NCBI RefSeq assembly: GCF_905171765.1
Contig: NC_053389.1
Coordinates: 785,112,772-785,176,771 of the forward strand
Length of the DNA stretch: 64,000 nt
From: Bufo bufo
Lineage: Eukaryota > Chordata > Amphibia > Anura > Bufonidae
Direction of reading: 5' to 3'
Part shown: piece by piece, positions 21,807 through 33,392 of the stretch
How the letters are laid out: each line of letters begins with the position of its first letter
Position numbering within the stretch: position 1 is the stretch's first letter
Translations under genes and position numbers: made by a program
The notes under the pieces: generated by a model
Told to the model about the DNA's origin: nothing
Seen by the model: the letters and a program-made list of their open reading frames with translations, nothing else
The model's database searches: none

Positions 21807-23370
21807 TACGCGTTTGCAAACATTTTTTTTTATTGTTCCAATGCCTCTAAAGTAAAAACAAAATAAAGCACATTTTCAAATAGACTACATTAAGAATATC
21901 CTACTGTTTGTGTACACAGACCTATATGTCACCATGGTTACAGACTACAAAACTCCCTGGGTAGTCAGATGCTGCAGTCATGTGTTAAGCTGGGCATACA
22001 CATTCAATCTCTCCCGTATTTCTCCTGGCTTTCGCGTTTTCTTCACCGGATGATGTTTCCAGGTTCTAACAAGGTTTCCAGGAAGGAAGTAAATTGATGT
22101 TCCATCATTTGCCTCCCAAGTAAAGTTTGCAGAAGTTTTTATTGTCTCTACATTATTACTAATTGTGGTGTCCTGAAAGCTGGTTCTTCTTTGTTTCTGT
22201 TTTCATTGGTATCATTTTGGGGTACAATATACTTTTTGAAAACTTGTTATTAAGTTTTTTCGGTGGTGACTAAGAATAAATGAGCAATTCTGGCATTTTT
22301 TTTGCTTAGTTTTTTTACGACGTAGGGAATAATTTACATATTTGTGTAATGCGGGTTGTTATGGTCATGGCGATAATAAACGTAAGGGAGATTTTATTTT
22401 TGCTATTTTTTTTATTGAAAAGCGTATTTTCAATGGAAAAAAGCATATTTTTTCTTTTTTTTCAATTTTTTTGACCCTTTTTTTTTTACCACTTAATAGT
22501 CCCACAAGGGGACTATAACAGGCAATATTTTGACTGCTTTTAAAATACAATGCTCTATCCCTATAGTGCATTGCATTTTAATGTCAGTGCTGGAAAACAC
22601 TCAACAATTTAGACAGCACTCCAAATTTTGATTAATTGATTTTTATTTGTATTAGACGGTCCTTTTTGAAACTGAAACAACGTTTCGGGCAGAAAGCATG
22701 CCCTTCATCAGGCTAGTTGTACGCACTTACGAATATGAATGGCCGGAAAACACTCAAGGCAGGCTTGGGGCCTATACCAGGCCCCAACCAGCCTTTACTC
22801 AAATTGGCACCCCGCAATCGCATTTAAGAGACATAGGGAGTCCGCTCCCTCTGTCACCGCTTACATGTGGTGGGCGCCATTGCCCATGGCATGTACGGGG
22901 TTAAACAGCCCGGATTGGCGCTCCTGCCAGTCTGGGCTGTTAGAGCAGGAGCGCGGCTCTCATGTTAGACTGGGCCGCCGTGATAAGGCAGCCCAGTCTA
23001 AGGCCCCTTAGTGACTGCTGTAAAAAGTCATATTGGTGGTCACTAAGGGGTTAAGGGTCCTTATGAGAGTGCCGTCTTGTTTTTTTTTAATGCTTTTCTA
23101 TTCTCGACCAACTGCCTGTAGAGAAGGCATATGGAAGGGAGTAACACATGATTACAGCATCTGACTACACATGGTAGTCTGTTTCCATGGAAACATATAG
23201 ATATGCATAGAAGCTGTGGATGCAAACCAGTAGGATAGTGTTAATCAAAACTATTTACTAAGTTGTTTTTATCTTTATGTTAATTTTAGATGCATTAGAG
23301 AAAAAAAAAATTGCTTGCAAAAGCATCTGTACCATTTATATGCTGATCTGTAGGCTGACATTCTCATTCT
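21807..23370. other. RDH8 3' flank or untranslated region with repeat remnants
   Basis: On the minus strand this follows the RDH8 stop codon, so it may include the 3' UTR. It holds T-rich low-complexity DNA (22280-22500) and a relic with CTGATGA and CCCGAAACG on the minus strand (22677-22716) resembling a degenerate hammerhead motif. No protein-coding region is seen. Confidence 0.45.
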
Positions 23371-23595
23371 TCAGACTGGCATGACTCTCCGGTTAAAACA
23401 GTTGCAGGTGATACATTTCAAGCAGTTGAGGCTGCAATGAAAGAGGCAGCCATAGTTGAAGATCATATTGTAGAAGGTCCTGACGGAGAGGTTTCCAGTG
23501 TTGTCTGCATATTTCATAGCAGTGAGTGGGGTGTAGAGAGGATTCGTCTGTCGACGCAAGACCGGCTTCTCCATTCCTATCACCTTCACCGTGGC
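23371..23595 (-). CDS. RDH8: RDH8 terminal coding exon 6 with stop
   Basis: The acceptor is TCGTGTAG; the exon starts at 23595 and ends with TGA at 23373-23371, encoding 74 residues. LRRQTNPLYTPLTAMK is the characteristic C-terminal segment of RDH8. It is followed by a cysteine-rich tail containing LKCITCNC, and cysteines in this tail are acylated for membrane anchoring in mammalian RDH8 (family knowledge). The gene continues on the minus strand into an untranslated region towards lower coordinates. One AATAAA (TTTATT on the plus strand near 22642) is a possible poly(A) signal, but it is distant and unproven. Confidence 0.93.
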   Translation of the reverse strand, partial: ATVKVIGMEKPVLRRQTNPLYTPLTAMKYADNTGNLSVRTFYNMIFNYGCLFHCSLNCLKCITCNCFNRRVMPV

Positions 23596-23702
23596 CTACA
23601 CGAAATGAGAAGATGAAGTTAGAACTGTTAAAGCTGCTCTCAATCAGAGCCAAATGCGTTTGCTCTACTTCTTCAAATTAGTAGTTTATTCCTAGGATTT
23701 TA

Positions 23703-24200
23703 GGCTACTTTCACACTACCGTTCAGAGCGGGTCCGTCTGATGTCTGCCCAGACGGATCCGCTCATATAATGCAGACTTGGGATCTGTTCAGAACGGATC
23801 CGTCTGCATTATATTGTAGAAAAAATTCTAAGTGTGAAAGTAGCTTCAGACGGATCCGTCCAGACTTTACATTGAAAGTCAATGGGGGACGGATCCGTTT
23901 GAAAATTGCACCATATTGTGTCAACTTCAAACGGATCCGTCCCCATTGACTTACATTGTAAGTCTGGACGGATCCGTTTGCCTCCGCACGGCCAGGCGGA
24001 CACCCGAACGCTGCAAGCAGCGTTCAGGTGTCCGCTCACTGAGCGGAGCGGAGGCTGAACGCTGCCAGACTGATGCATTCTGAGCGGATCCGCGTCCACT
24101 CAGAATGCATTAGGGCTAGACGGATGCGTTCGGGGCCGCTTGTGAGAGCCTTCAAACGGAGCTCACAAGCGGAGCCCCGAACGCTAGTGTGAAAGTAGCC
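23703..24200. mobile_element. Harbinger-type MITE
   Basis: GGCTACTTTCACACTACCG to CGCTAGTGTGAAAGTAGCC with TTA and TAA borders. Flanking sequence also forms an inverted repeat (GTTTATTCCTAGGATTTTA on the left, its complement near 24206-24230). Confidence 0.75.
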
Positions 24201-24295
24201 TAAGGCCTAAAATCCTAGGAATAAACTACTGCATGGAAGAAACAGCACTCACACCAGGCAGGTCAAAGCAGTTCTCATTTATTCACGAAAGTTAA

Positions 24296-25897
24296 CTGCC
24301 TCCGGACCGCCTAACGCACGGATGCGTCCTGGAGGCGGTCGATTCATTCCTCCTGGACGCATCCAAGCGTCATCTCGCGAGACGCGAGATTTCCTGTGAA
24401 CGCGCGCACACAGGCGCGTGCGTTCACAGGATCGGAAGGTGAGCGAGTGGATCTACAGCCTGCCAGCGGCGATCGTTCGCTGGCAGGCTATAGATGCGAT
24501 TTTTTTAACCTCTAACAGGTATATTAGACACTGTTTTGATAACAGCGTCTAATATACCTGCTACCTGGTCCTCTGGTGGTCCCTTTTGCTTGGATCGACC
24601 ACCAGAGGACACAGGCAGCTCAGTAATAAGTAGCACCAAACACCACTACACTACACCCCCCCCCCCCGTCACTTATTAACCCCTTATTCACCCCTGATCA
24701 CCCCATATAGACTCCCTGATCACCCCCCTGTCATTGATCACCCCCCTGTCATTGATCACCCCCCTGTAAGGCTCCATTCAGACGTCCGTATGTTTTTTAC
24801 GGATCCACGGATACATGGATCGGATCCGCAAAACACATACGGATGTCTGAATGGAGCCTTACAGGGGGGTGATCAATGACAGGGGGGTGATCACCTCATA
24901 TAGACTCCCTGATCACCCCCCTGTCATTGATCACCCCCTGTCATTGATCACCCCCCCTGTAAGGCTCCATTCAGACGTCCGTATGTTTTTTACGGATCCA
25001 CGGATACATGGATCGGATCCGCAAAACACATACAGACGTCTGAATGGAGCCTTACAGGGGGGTGATCACCCCATATAGACTCCCTGATCACCCCCCTGTC
25101 ATTGGTCACCCCCCTGTCATTGATCACCCCCCTGTAAGGCTCCATTCAGACGTCCGTATGTTTTTTACGGATCCACGGATACATGGATCGGATCCGCAAA
25201 ACACATACGGACGTCTAAATGGAGCCTTACAGGGGGGTGAATAATGACAGGGGGGTGATCACCCCATATAGACTCCCTGATCACCCCCCTGTCATTGATC
25301 ACCCCCAATGGGGTCATTTTGGAAAGAAGACACCCCAAGGTATTTCTTGATGGGCATAGTGAGTTCATGGAAGTTTTTATTTTTTGTCAAAAGTTAGTGG
25401 AATATGAGACTTTGTAAGGGAAAAAATTAATTAAAAAAATCATCATTTTCCGCTAACTTGTGACAAAAAATAAAAAGTTCTATGAACTCAATATGCCCAT
25501 CAGCGAATACCTTAGGGTGTCTACTTTCCGAAATAGGGTAATTTGTGGGGTGTTTGTACTGTCTGGCCATTGTAGAACCTCAGGAAACATGACAGGTGCT
25601 CAGAAAGTCAGAGCTGCTTCACATTTTTGTACCATAGTTTGTAAACGCTATAACTTTTACCCAAACCATTTTTGCAAAAATTTCGTTAAATTTCGATTAA
25701 TAACAAAAAAAGTAAAAATGTCAGCAGCAATGAAATACCACCAAATGAAAGCTCTATTAGTGAGAAAAAAAAGGAGGTAAAATTCATTTGGGTGGTAAGT
25801 TTCATGACCGAGCAATAAACGGTCAAAGTAGTGTAGTGCAGAAGTGTAAAAAGTGGTCTGGTCATTAAGGGTGTTTAAGCTAGGGGGGCTGAGGTGG
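24296..25897 (+). mobile_element. piggyBac-like non-autonomous element, copy 2
   Basis: A shorter relative of 6412-8953 with the same ends (CTGCCTCCGG ... GGCTGAGGTGG), TTAA on both sides (24292-24295, 25898-25901) and three hairpin units instead of six. No transposase. Confidence 0.75.
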
Positions 25898-25901
25898 TTA
25901 A

Positions 25902-26276
25902 AGGGGTTCTGCACTTTGTTTAAACTGATGATCTATCCTCTGGATAGATCATCAGCATCTGATCGGCGGGGATCCGACACCCGGGACCCCCGCCGATCAG
26001 CAGCGCCGCGGCCTTCTCACTGTTTACCACAGGCCCAGGGACGTCACAACTAGTATCCTTGGCCTGGGCGCGGCTAAGCTCTGTTCACTTGAATGGAGCT
26101 TAGCCCCGCCCAGGCTAGTTGATACTAGTCGTGATGTCACTGGGCCTGCGGTAAACAGTGAGAAGGCCGCGGCGCTGCTGATCGGCGGGGGTCCTGGGTG
26201 TCGGATCCCCGCCGATCAGATGCTGATGATCTATCCAGAGGATAGATCATCAGTTTAAACAAAGTGCAGAACCCCT
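25902..26276. mobile_element. T2-type MITE with long perfect arms
   Basis: AGGGGTTCTGCACTTTG and its exact inverse bound a foldback with arms of roughly 150 bases. TTAA lies at 25898-25901 and 26277-26280. The left TTAA is shared with the piggyBac-like element next to it. Confidence 0.8.
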
Positions 26277-26280
26277 TTAA

Positions 26281-27236
26281 GCAGTTTATAAGTACATCAG
26301 AGGGGGCATCCCCCCTTACACAGTTACTTAAGTTTTAAAAAAGGTTTACCAGTATGTCCATCTATTTCCAACTATTGTTGGATCCTGTTTTCATCCAGAA
26401 AAAATAAAACACAAAAATCTCTAGAGACCATCGATTCTTAAATTTTAATATACATTTTTGAACCGTAATATTGAACTGCAACTCTTGGCCACCTTTGGCA
26501 CCACCAATCTATGCACCTATAAAGTTACAATGGGAGAGTTATCTGGAACTGAGACAGGATTTACAATGGTGCAGGGGTGGACTGGCCATAGACCCTGCAT
26601 GGAATTTTCCCGATGCCCATAGGTCCACACAAGCCCTCCTCACTGCCGCTGGCCGGGAACATACTACTGGGGGCACTATAGAGGTCATTATTAGACGAAG
26701 ACTAGGCAGCATGCTAATGGTAGGGCCTGCTTGATGCTGTAGCCCACATCTCACCTTCTATGCCCCCTGCTCCAATTTGGCAGCTATTGAGGTTCACCAC
26801 AGATGGACAGCTCCTGGGGAATTATTTTGTGTTGCACTACGGTATTGCTAACCCTGCCAACTTGTATTGGCCCCATCTACTTGTGTTGCCCCCTGCCTTC
26901 TGTCAATTTGGACCTGCCTAAAACACTGGAACCACTTTTATTAATTTTTTCCAGGGCCACTTTAAGTTCCCAGTCCACTCCTGAACGGGTGAAACTGAGT
27001 GACATTGCGCTGAGCAAGAGATTTTAGGGCACATGGGGTGGATTTTCTGTCGAGCAAGAAATTCCACAGCGGGTTTGTTGGGTTTTCGATGTTGATTTCA
27101 CTTTCCAAAGTGTGAAAATATGGAGGGGATATCCGCAGCATAAATTCACACGCTGTATATTTATAATCCTTACTGCAGGTCAACTTACCTTGCAGATTTT
27201 TTCTGAACATATGGATGAAATTTCTTAAAAGCTCAT
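26281..27236. other. RDH8 intron 5 sequence, no gene seen
   Basis: No exon or recognisable transposon. Short open frames lack domains. Ends with the CTCAT target duplication (27232-27236). Confidence 0.5.
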
Positions 27237-28073
27237 TGTGGCGGAACCCGCCTCGCCACTGGGCATTGGAGAGGCCTGGCTACCCGCCTCCTACCTGCTG
27301 ACTATGGCCCCTGGTAAATTGGTACGTTTGAATGCAATTTGGGCATGTGGTATTTTATATTGCTGCTACTGGCCCTTTAATGGCCATCCGTGGACATATT
27401 ATGACTTTTAGGAACAATGCCCCTTTAAGACTGTGTAGCAGATTGCATTCAGGCTGTCTTAAATATTATGTATGTTATTATGGGTTCGGTTAAATTGTAT
27501 TGCTATGTATTGTAAACTGTATATATCTGCTCTTACTGTAATGTTTACTATGTTAAAGGCATTGCTTTTCTGTGCCTCTTCTCCTCCCCCTTTTTCCTGT
27601 CCCATTGTTTCCCCCAGCAAGGTGTTGTCTCAGGGACACTGGGAGACCAGTAATCTAGCTGCTCTGTCCCTCCTCCATCTCCCATCAGCCCTTGCTATTG
27701 TTTGGCCCCACCCTTCCTTGTACCATAGTCATCTATGTGCCCTATTGTATGTAAATGAGGCTGTTGGGGGGTTTAAAGTAGGTGTGCTATGTCTAAATAA
27801 AGTTAGTTCCTGTTTTAACACTCAAGGTGAAGTGTCGTCTCATTCTTGGGGGAGGATTTATTGTATGCTGTCCCAGTTTGACTGCTAGGAGTGTAAACCT
27901 ATTCGTATGGTTTCCTATTCAACTGCCTACAGCATTCATATGCTTGAGAGGAGTTAAATGCTTCTTCGGTTCGGTGATTGTGGTGTCTGCCAGAGTGCTT
28001 GGAAACCTCAGGAAAACGCTAGGAGCATCCATCAATGGAGGTACTCAGTCGGGGTGCCAGGTGATCCGTTACA
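27237..28073 (+). repeat. 5' LTR of the young LTR element
   Basis: TGTGGCGGAACC to CCGTTACA. AATAAAG near 27796 is a likely poly(A) signal. Confidence 0.88.
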
Positions 28074-28092
28074 TTGGTGGCAAGCAGTGGGA
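28074..28092 (+). promoter_or_regulatory. primer-binding-site position of the young LTR element
   Basis: TTGGTGGCAAGCAGTGGGA follows the 5' LTR directly. The priming tRNA was not identified. Confidence 0.5.
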
Positions 28093-28136
28093 TGGCGTCC
28101 TAGTGCGAGGAGAAGCAGCTCAGAGACACCGGTAAC

Positions 28137-29063
28137 GTGTGGAGTTACAAATTGAGGGCAAACGCTAGCACTCGTGCAGCGCCCCTGGGAGCAGAGGTAT
28201 CCAGCGACTTGGAGCAGACAAGTATGGAAGGCTCTGAAGATGACTGGCTGGCCGAGGTGAGGCAGCAAGTGGCCCAGTATGGAGATAATGTGTCCATGGA
28301 TATATGCCAGGCCATCTGGAACCAGGTCACAGCCAAGCGACATGCAAGGATGGAACGAGAATTCCGACTGGCGAAAGAGAGAGAAATTGCCCAGTGGAAG
28401 GAGTGTTACAGCAGCCGAGCAGAGGCTGCATCCGAGGAGGTAAGCCGTCTCCCCTTGAGGCGGCCAGAGGAACCCGAAGTAGGGGTCCTCATAGACTGGT
28501 CCTGTGAGGAACCACAACAGGCAGGTGGAGACGGGACCGAGGTCTCTCCACCGGGATGCTGGGCAGCTGGCCCAGACCCTCAGCAGCAGTCGGAGTTGCC
28601 AGGTGTGGACGCAGGTGGTCCTTACTCGCAAATGTTGAGGGACCTCACCGACTGGTCCTGGGAAGACCCACAGATAGCAGGTGGAGATGGGACCGAGGTC
28701 TCTCTACCGGTCCTACAGGGATACTGGGCAGCCGGCCCAGATCTCCAACTCCAGATGGGGGTAATACAGGGAGAGAAGTGTGTCGTCCTTCCTTCCCAGC
28801 GGCAGAGTGCTTTACAGGGAGGGGAGACAGCCGGTTTCACTCCCCAGCGGCAGTGTGAACTACAGGGAGTGGAGACAGCCGGTCTCACTCCACAGCGGCA
28901 GTGTGCTTTACAGGGAGGGGAGACAGTCGGTCTTTCTCCCCAACAGCAGCAGTACCAGGAGGAGGAGGTAAGCAACCCCTCCCATCCACAGCCAACTCCA
29001 AACCAGGTACTGGGGTCAGTAGAGGAGTCATTAGCCCCCTCTGGCCCCCTCCCAGCAGAATAG
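28137..29063 (+). CDS. Gag-like ORF of the non-autonomous LTR element
   Basis: A 308-codon ORF and the only long frame in the internal region. Residues about 30-105 are predicted helical and charged (DDWLAEVRQQVAQYGD, then RHARMEREFRLAKEREIAQW). The rest consists of repeats: two versions of DWS(C/W)E(E/D)PQ.AGGDGTEVS, then several QR(Q)C.LQG.ETAG.TP units. No protease, polymerase or zinc knuckle is seen. Assignment as Gag-like is by position between primer-binding site and polypurine tract, not by homology. Open frames on the opposite strand are shadows of this GC-rich repeat. Confidence 0.55.
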   Translation: MWSYKLRANASTRAAPLGAEVSSDLEQTSMEGSEDDWLAEVRQQVAQYGDNVSMDICQAIWNQVTAKRHARMEREFRLAKEREIAQWKECYSSRAEAASEEVSRLPLRRPEEPEVGVLIDWSCEEPQQAGGDGTEVSPPGCWAAGPDPQQQSELPGVDAGGPYSQMLRDLTDWSWEDPQIAGGDGTEVSLPVLQGYWAAGPDLQLQMGVIQGEKCVVLPSQRQSALQGGETAGFTPQRQCELQGVETAGLTPQRQCALQGGETVGLSPQQQQYQEEEVSNPSHPQPTPNQVLGSVEESLAPSGPLPAE

Positions 29064-29670
29064 CTGGCATCTGGGCAGAGCGCCGCTGGCCTCTGCCCTA
29101 CTTGTCCCTTTACTACCCAGCAGGACTGTACTCCAGTCCCTCCAGCAGAAGATCTGGCATCCGGGCAGAGCGCCGCTAGCCTCTGCTCCACCGACCCCCT
29201 TGTTACAGGACTGGCTTGCACCCCCCTCACCCCAGCAGAAGTGCTGGCATCAGTGCAGAACACCGCTGGCTGCTGGGCCCCAAGTAGCCCCAGCGGTTTG
29301 CCTAGCACACCAAGGGGAGACAGTAAGCCCCACAACAGTGCAGATGGGACCGTAGTCTCTGTACCTGCACCACTGGAGATATGGACAGTCTGTCCTGGTC
29401 CACAATAACAGGACAATGTATTGGAAGGAGAGGCAGTCTGTTTTCCCCTACAACAAGAGAGGGTGTCGCAGAGAGAGGAGCCTGTTACCCCTTCCCCCCA
29501 GCAACAGCTTTGTTCCACCAGGGGAGAGGGAACCCTGGTTACCTTCCCCCCAAGCCATGGATCTACAACTGGTCACAAGTGGCAGGGGGCCATAGGGACA
29601 ACTACACCCTTTGAGAAAGGCCGGCTGACTATCAGAGCCCCAGACCGTCTGGAGTCTGGATAGTCTCAAT

Positions 29671-29685
29671 GGGAAGGGGGAAAAA
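29671..29685 (+). promoter_or_regulatory. polypurine tract of the young LTR element
   Basis: GGGAAGGGGGAAAAA, all purines, ends one base before the 3' LTR. Confidence 0.75.
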
Positions 29686-30522
29686 TGTGGCAGAACCCGC
29701 TTCGCCACTGGGCATTGGAGAGGCCTGGCTACCCGCCTCCTACCTGCTGACTATGGCCCCTGGTAAATTGGTATGTTTGAATGCAATTTGGGCATGTGGT
29801 ATTTTATATTGCTGCTACTGGCCCTTTAATGGCCATCCGTGGACATATTATGACTTTTAGGAACAATGCCCCTTTAAGACTGTGTAGCAGATTGCATTCA
29901 GGCTGTCTTAAATATTATGTATGTTATTATGGGTTCGGTTAAATTGTATTGCTGTGTATTGTAAACTGTATATATCTGCTCTTACTGTAATGTTTACTAT
30001 GTTAAAGGCATTGCTTTTCTGTGCCTCTTCTCCTCACCCTTTTTCCTGTCCCATTGTTTCCCCCAGCAAGGTGTTGTCTCAGGGACACTGGGAGACCAGT
30101 AATCTAGCTTCTCTGTCCCTCCTCCATCTCCCATCAGCCCTTGCTATTGTCTGGCCCCACCCTTCCTTGTACCATAGTCATCTATGTGCCCTATTGTATG
30201 TAAATGAGGCTGTTGGGGGGTTTAAAGTAGGTGTGCTATGTCTAAATAAAGTTAGTTCCTGTTTTAACACTCAAGGTGAAGTGTCGTCTCATTCTTGGGG
30301 GAGGATTTATTGCATGCTGTCCCAGTTTGACTGCTAGGAGTGTAAACCTATTCGTATGGTTTCCTATTCAACTGCCTACAGCATTCATATGCTTGAGAGG
30401 AGTTATATGCTTCTTCGGTTCGGTGATTGTGGTGTCTGCCAGAGTGCTTGGAAACCTCAGGAAAACGCTAGGAGCATCCATCAACGGAGGTACTCAGTCG
30501 GGGTGCCAGGTGATCCGTTACA
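29686..30522 (+). repeat. 3' LTR of the young LTR element
   Basis: TGTGGCAGAACC to CCGTTACA, followed by CTCAT. Same length as the 5' LTR. Confidence 0.88.
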
Positions 30523-30702
30523 CTCATCCACTTTGCTGTTAATGTACACCACTGGGGTAATGCGTTCACTGTGCATTTGTGCTAAAACCAGGGCTTTTTT
30601 TCTCAGAGAAAAGGTGGTGGAACTCACCCCCCCTCCCTTGGCCACGCCCCTACCCACCCCTAGGACCAGCACATTTTGACTGTATGAAGGTTTGTGTTCT
30701 TA

Positions 30703-31047
30703 GGCTACTTTCACACTAGCGGCACGGACCTCCGGCAGGCTGTTCCGTCGGGTGAACAGCCTGTCGGATACGTCCTGCCGCTAGTGACTGTGTGCCCCCG
30801 GACTGCCGCTCCATCCCCATTGACTATAGCACGGCAGCGCACGGCGAGAGGCTGCCGGAATAAAACTACGACATGTCCGACATTTATTCCGGCTGCCTCT
30901 CGCCGTGCGCTGCCTAGCCTCCGCCGGAACTCTTCCCCGCCCCCATTATAGTCAATGGGGACGGAGCGGCAGTACGGGGGCACACAGTCACTAGCGGCAG
31001 GACGGAACAGCCTGCCGGAGGTCCGTGCCGCTAGTGTGAAAGTAGCC
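30703..31047. mobile_element. Harbinger-type MITE, nearly perfect palindrome
   Basis: GGCTACTTTCACACTAGCGG and its inverse bound a 345-bp palindrome, flanked by exact TTA duplications (30700-30702, 31048-31050). Confidence 0.85.
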
Positions 31048-31050
31048 TTA

Positions 31051-31712
31051 GCTGGATTAATTGTATTTTACAGTGAAACCATGTTGTGGTACATTTAATT
31101 TATTGATTAACTTTTACTCATGAATTTTTGGAGCTGGGTGGAGAAAACCCTAGCCCCTCTTTTTACTATTTTTTGGGGTGCTAGTATTATGCCTGTATGT
31201 GGTACACTAGCAGTATTAGGCATACATATGGCACGCCTGAAGGCCTTTCTTAAGCCTCTACTACGATGCCACCCCATGGGGACTCCATGATCCCAGAACA
31301 CGAGTGCCAATAGAGTGATAGCAGTTGCCATCAAGAGTTAAATGACCTGGATCAAAGTAATCTCCAATCCTCATCTTGAAGCCAGAGATCATCTGAGTCA
31401 TCTGAGTCTGACATATTACTCCTGCCTCTGATGCATACATATGTGCCCACGCCATACCCAGGGTGCCAGTGTACAATGAGTTAAACATTTGCAGAGCAGG
31501 AAGTGGCTAACCACAGGTACAGTACAGTTGGTGTGGATTAGGCTAAATATTTCAACTTTTGAGGTCACGTCTCGAAAATGAAACAAGCCTCTCGAACATT
31601 CAACTAACAAATTCTTACAAGAGGAACTTCAGGGACACATTTTGGTTAAGGGGCCAAGTTTCAAGGGTAAACTGTGGTGTGGCACACAATGACCAGAAGG
31701 AATAGTACTTAC
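31051..31712. other. RDH8 intron 5 sequence, no gene seen
   Basis: Lies between the MITE and the donor site of exon 5. No coding or repeat structure recognised. Confidence 0.5.
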
Positions 31713-31896
31713 CTTTGCCACGACATCTGGTGTCTGCCCCAAGGTGACAAAGATCTCATGTGCGATAGGGAGGTAAACCTCCTTAAAGTATGTTACGGTC
31801 TCAGCGTCAACACCTGGAAAGTCTGAGCGAGCCACTTCCTCCATTATCTTGATCTCAAACTCTGTGTTGACTGGTCCAGGCTCAATTAAAGAAATA
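31713..31896 (-). CDS. RDH8: RDH8 coding exon 5
   Basis: The acceptor is ATGTGCAG and the donor GTAAGT starts at 31712. The exon encodes ISLIEPGPVNTEFE, the conserved PG motif after the sixth strand that closes over NADP, then the substrate-lid region FPGVDAETVTYFKEVYLP and GQTPDVVAK. It ends on a codon boundary. The lid segment is the part most specific to the RDH8/HSD17B1 branch, and it identifies the gene as RDH8 rather than a general SDR. Confidence 0.94.
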
Positions 31897-32204
31897 CTGC
31901 ACATAAAGAGCATGGATTACATCATCACTCTGCCCTACAGAAACAAGACCTATGTCCACCATTGTACTGTTCATCTAGAGATATTATCTTAATAACAGTT
32001 CAATGACTTTCTTAATACATTGTACTGCTTATCTTGTACTGAATTACTGCCTATATTATACTACAGAGCTGCATTCAGAATTCTGCAGTCAACAAGCTTG
32101 TCAACAGCACATTCCAAACAAATTTCTGTAAACCAGAACAGAGAGCAGCTCCTCGACATCATCATTTATATCACGCTGGTGCCACTTAAATCTAATACTA
32201 TATT

Positions 32205-32272
32205 TTTCTTACTATACTATAATACTGCCCCTATGTACAAGAATATAACTACCATAATACTGCTCCTATGTA
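32205..32272. repeat. 35-bp minisatellite, first block
   Basis: About two units of the CTATGTACAAGAATATAACT repeat, cut by the Tc1-type element. The array resumes at 33159. Confidence 0.75.
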
Positions 32273-33158
32273 CAGTACAGACCAAAAGTTTGGACACACC
32301 TTCTCATTCAAAGAGTTTTCTTTATTTTCATGACTATGAAAATTGTAGATTCACACTGAAGGCATCAAAACTATGAATTAACACATGTGGAATTATATAC
32401 ATAACAAACAAGTGTGAAACAACTGAAAATATGTCATATTCTAGGTTCTTCAAAGTAGCCACCTTTTGCTTTGATTACTGCTTTGCACACTCTTGGCATT
32501 CTCTTGATGAGCTTCAAGAGATAGTCCCCTGAAATGGTTTTCACTTCACAGGTGTGCCCTGTCAGGTTTAATAAGAGAAGTCAGGTGGATACACAGCTGA
32601 TAGTCCTACTGAATAGACTGTTAGAATTTGAATTATGGCAAGAATAAAGCAGATAAGTAAAGAAAAACAAGTGGCTATCATTACTTTAAGAAATGAAGGT
32701 CAGTCAGTCAGCCGAAAAATTGGGAAAACTTTGAAAGTAAGGGCTATTTGACCATGAAGGAGAGTGATGGGGTGCTGCGCCAGATGACCTGGCCTCCACA
32801 GTCACCGGACCTGAACCCAATCGAGATAGTTTGGGGTGAGCTGGACCGCAGAGTGAAGGCAAAAGGGCCAACAAGTGCTAAGCATCTCTGGGAACTCCTT
32901 CAGTACTGTTGGAAGACCATTTCAGGGGACTACTTCTTGAAGCTCATCAAGAGAATGCCAAGAGTGTGCAAAGCAGTAATCAAAGCAAAAGGTGGCTACT
33001 TTAAAGAACCTAGAATATGACATATTTTCAGTTGTTTCACACTTGTTTGTTATGTATATAATTCCACATGTGTTAATTCATAGTTTTGATGCCTTCATAA
33101 TGAAAATAAAGAAAACTCTTTGAATGAGAAGGTGTGTCCAAACTTTTGGTCTGTACTG
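32273..33158 (+). mobile_element. internally deleted Tc1-type transposon
   Basis: Inverted ends CAGTACAGACCAAAAGTTTG and reverse, with TA at both borders (32271-32272, 33159-33160). The inverted repeats extend over 200 bases. Only the C-terminal part of the transposase remains. It inserted into the 35-bp minisatellite. Confidence 0.85.
32748..33020 (+). pseudogene. Tc1-type transposase, C-terminal fragment
   Basis: The ORF contains WPPQSPDLNPIEIVWGELD, the conserved Tc1 segment with the third catalytic acidic residue (E in PIE), and then a typical tail. The N-terminal DNA-binding region and the two catalytic aspartates are deleted, so no active enzyme is encoded. The first methionine is probably not native. 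Confidence 0.8.
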
Positions 33159-33392
33159 TATAAGAATATAACTACTATAATACTGCTCCTATGTACAAGA
33201 ATATAACTACCACAATACTGCCCCTAATGTACAATAATATAACTACTATAATACTGCTCCTATGTACAAGAATATAACTGCTATAATACTGCTCCTATGT
33301 ACAAGAATATAACTACTATAATACTGCCTCCTATGTACAAGAATATAACTACTATAATACTGCCTCCTATGTACAAGAATATAACTACTATA
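33159..33392. repeat. 35-bp minisatellite, second block
   Basis: Repeats of TACTGCTCCTATGTACAAGA followed by ATATAACTACTATAA, period 35 with small indels, ending at the foldback element. Confidence 0.85.

Larger units (their letters stand above)
27237..30522 (+). mobile_element. young non-autonomous LTR retrotransposon
   Basis: Two LTRs of 837 bases (27237-28073, 29686-30522), each TG...CA, differ by about ten substitutions by eye. An exact 5-bp duplication CTCAT flanks the element (27232-27236, 30523-30527). Internal DNA of 1.6 kb has a primer-binding-like start, one Gag-like ORF and a polypurine tract, but no pol. A related solo LTR lies at 43271-44147. It sits in intron 5 of RDH8, antisense to the gene. 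Confidence 0.9.

Noticed and set aside
22677..22716. Third hammerhead ribozyme (minus strand)
   Set aside because: CTGATGA, a stem II and GAAA are present, but the outer strands do not pair as stem I, so it is at most a relic.
28622..29518. 298-codon minus-strand ORF
   Set aside because: Shadow of the GC-rich repeat in the LTR element; Cys/Ser-rich with no recognisable domain.
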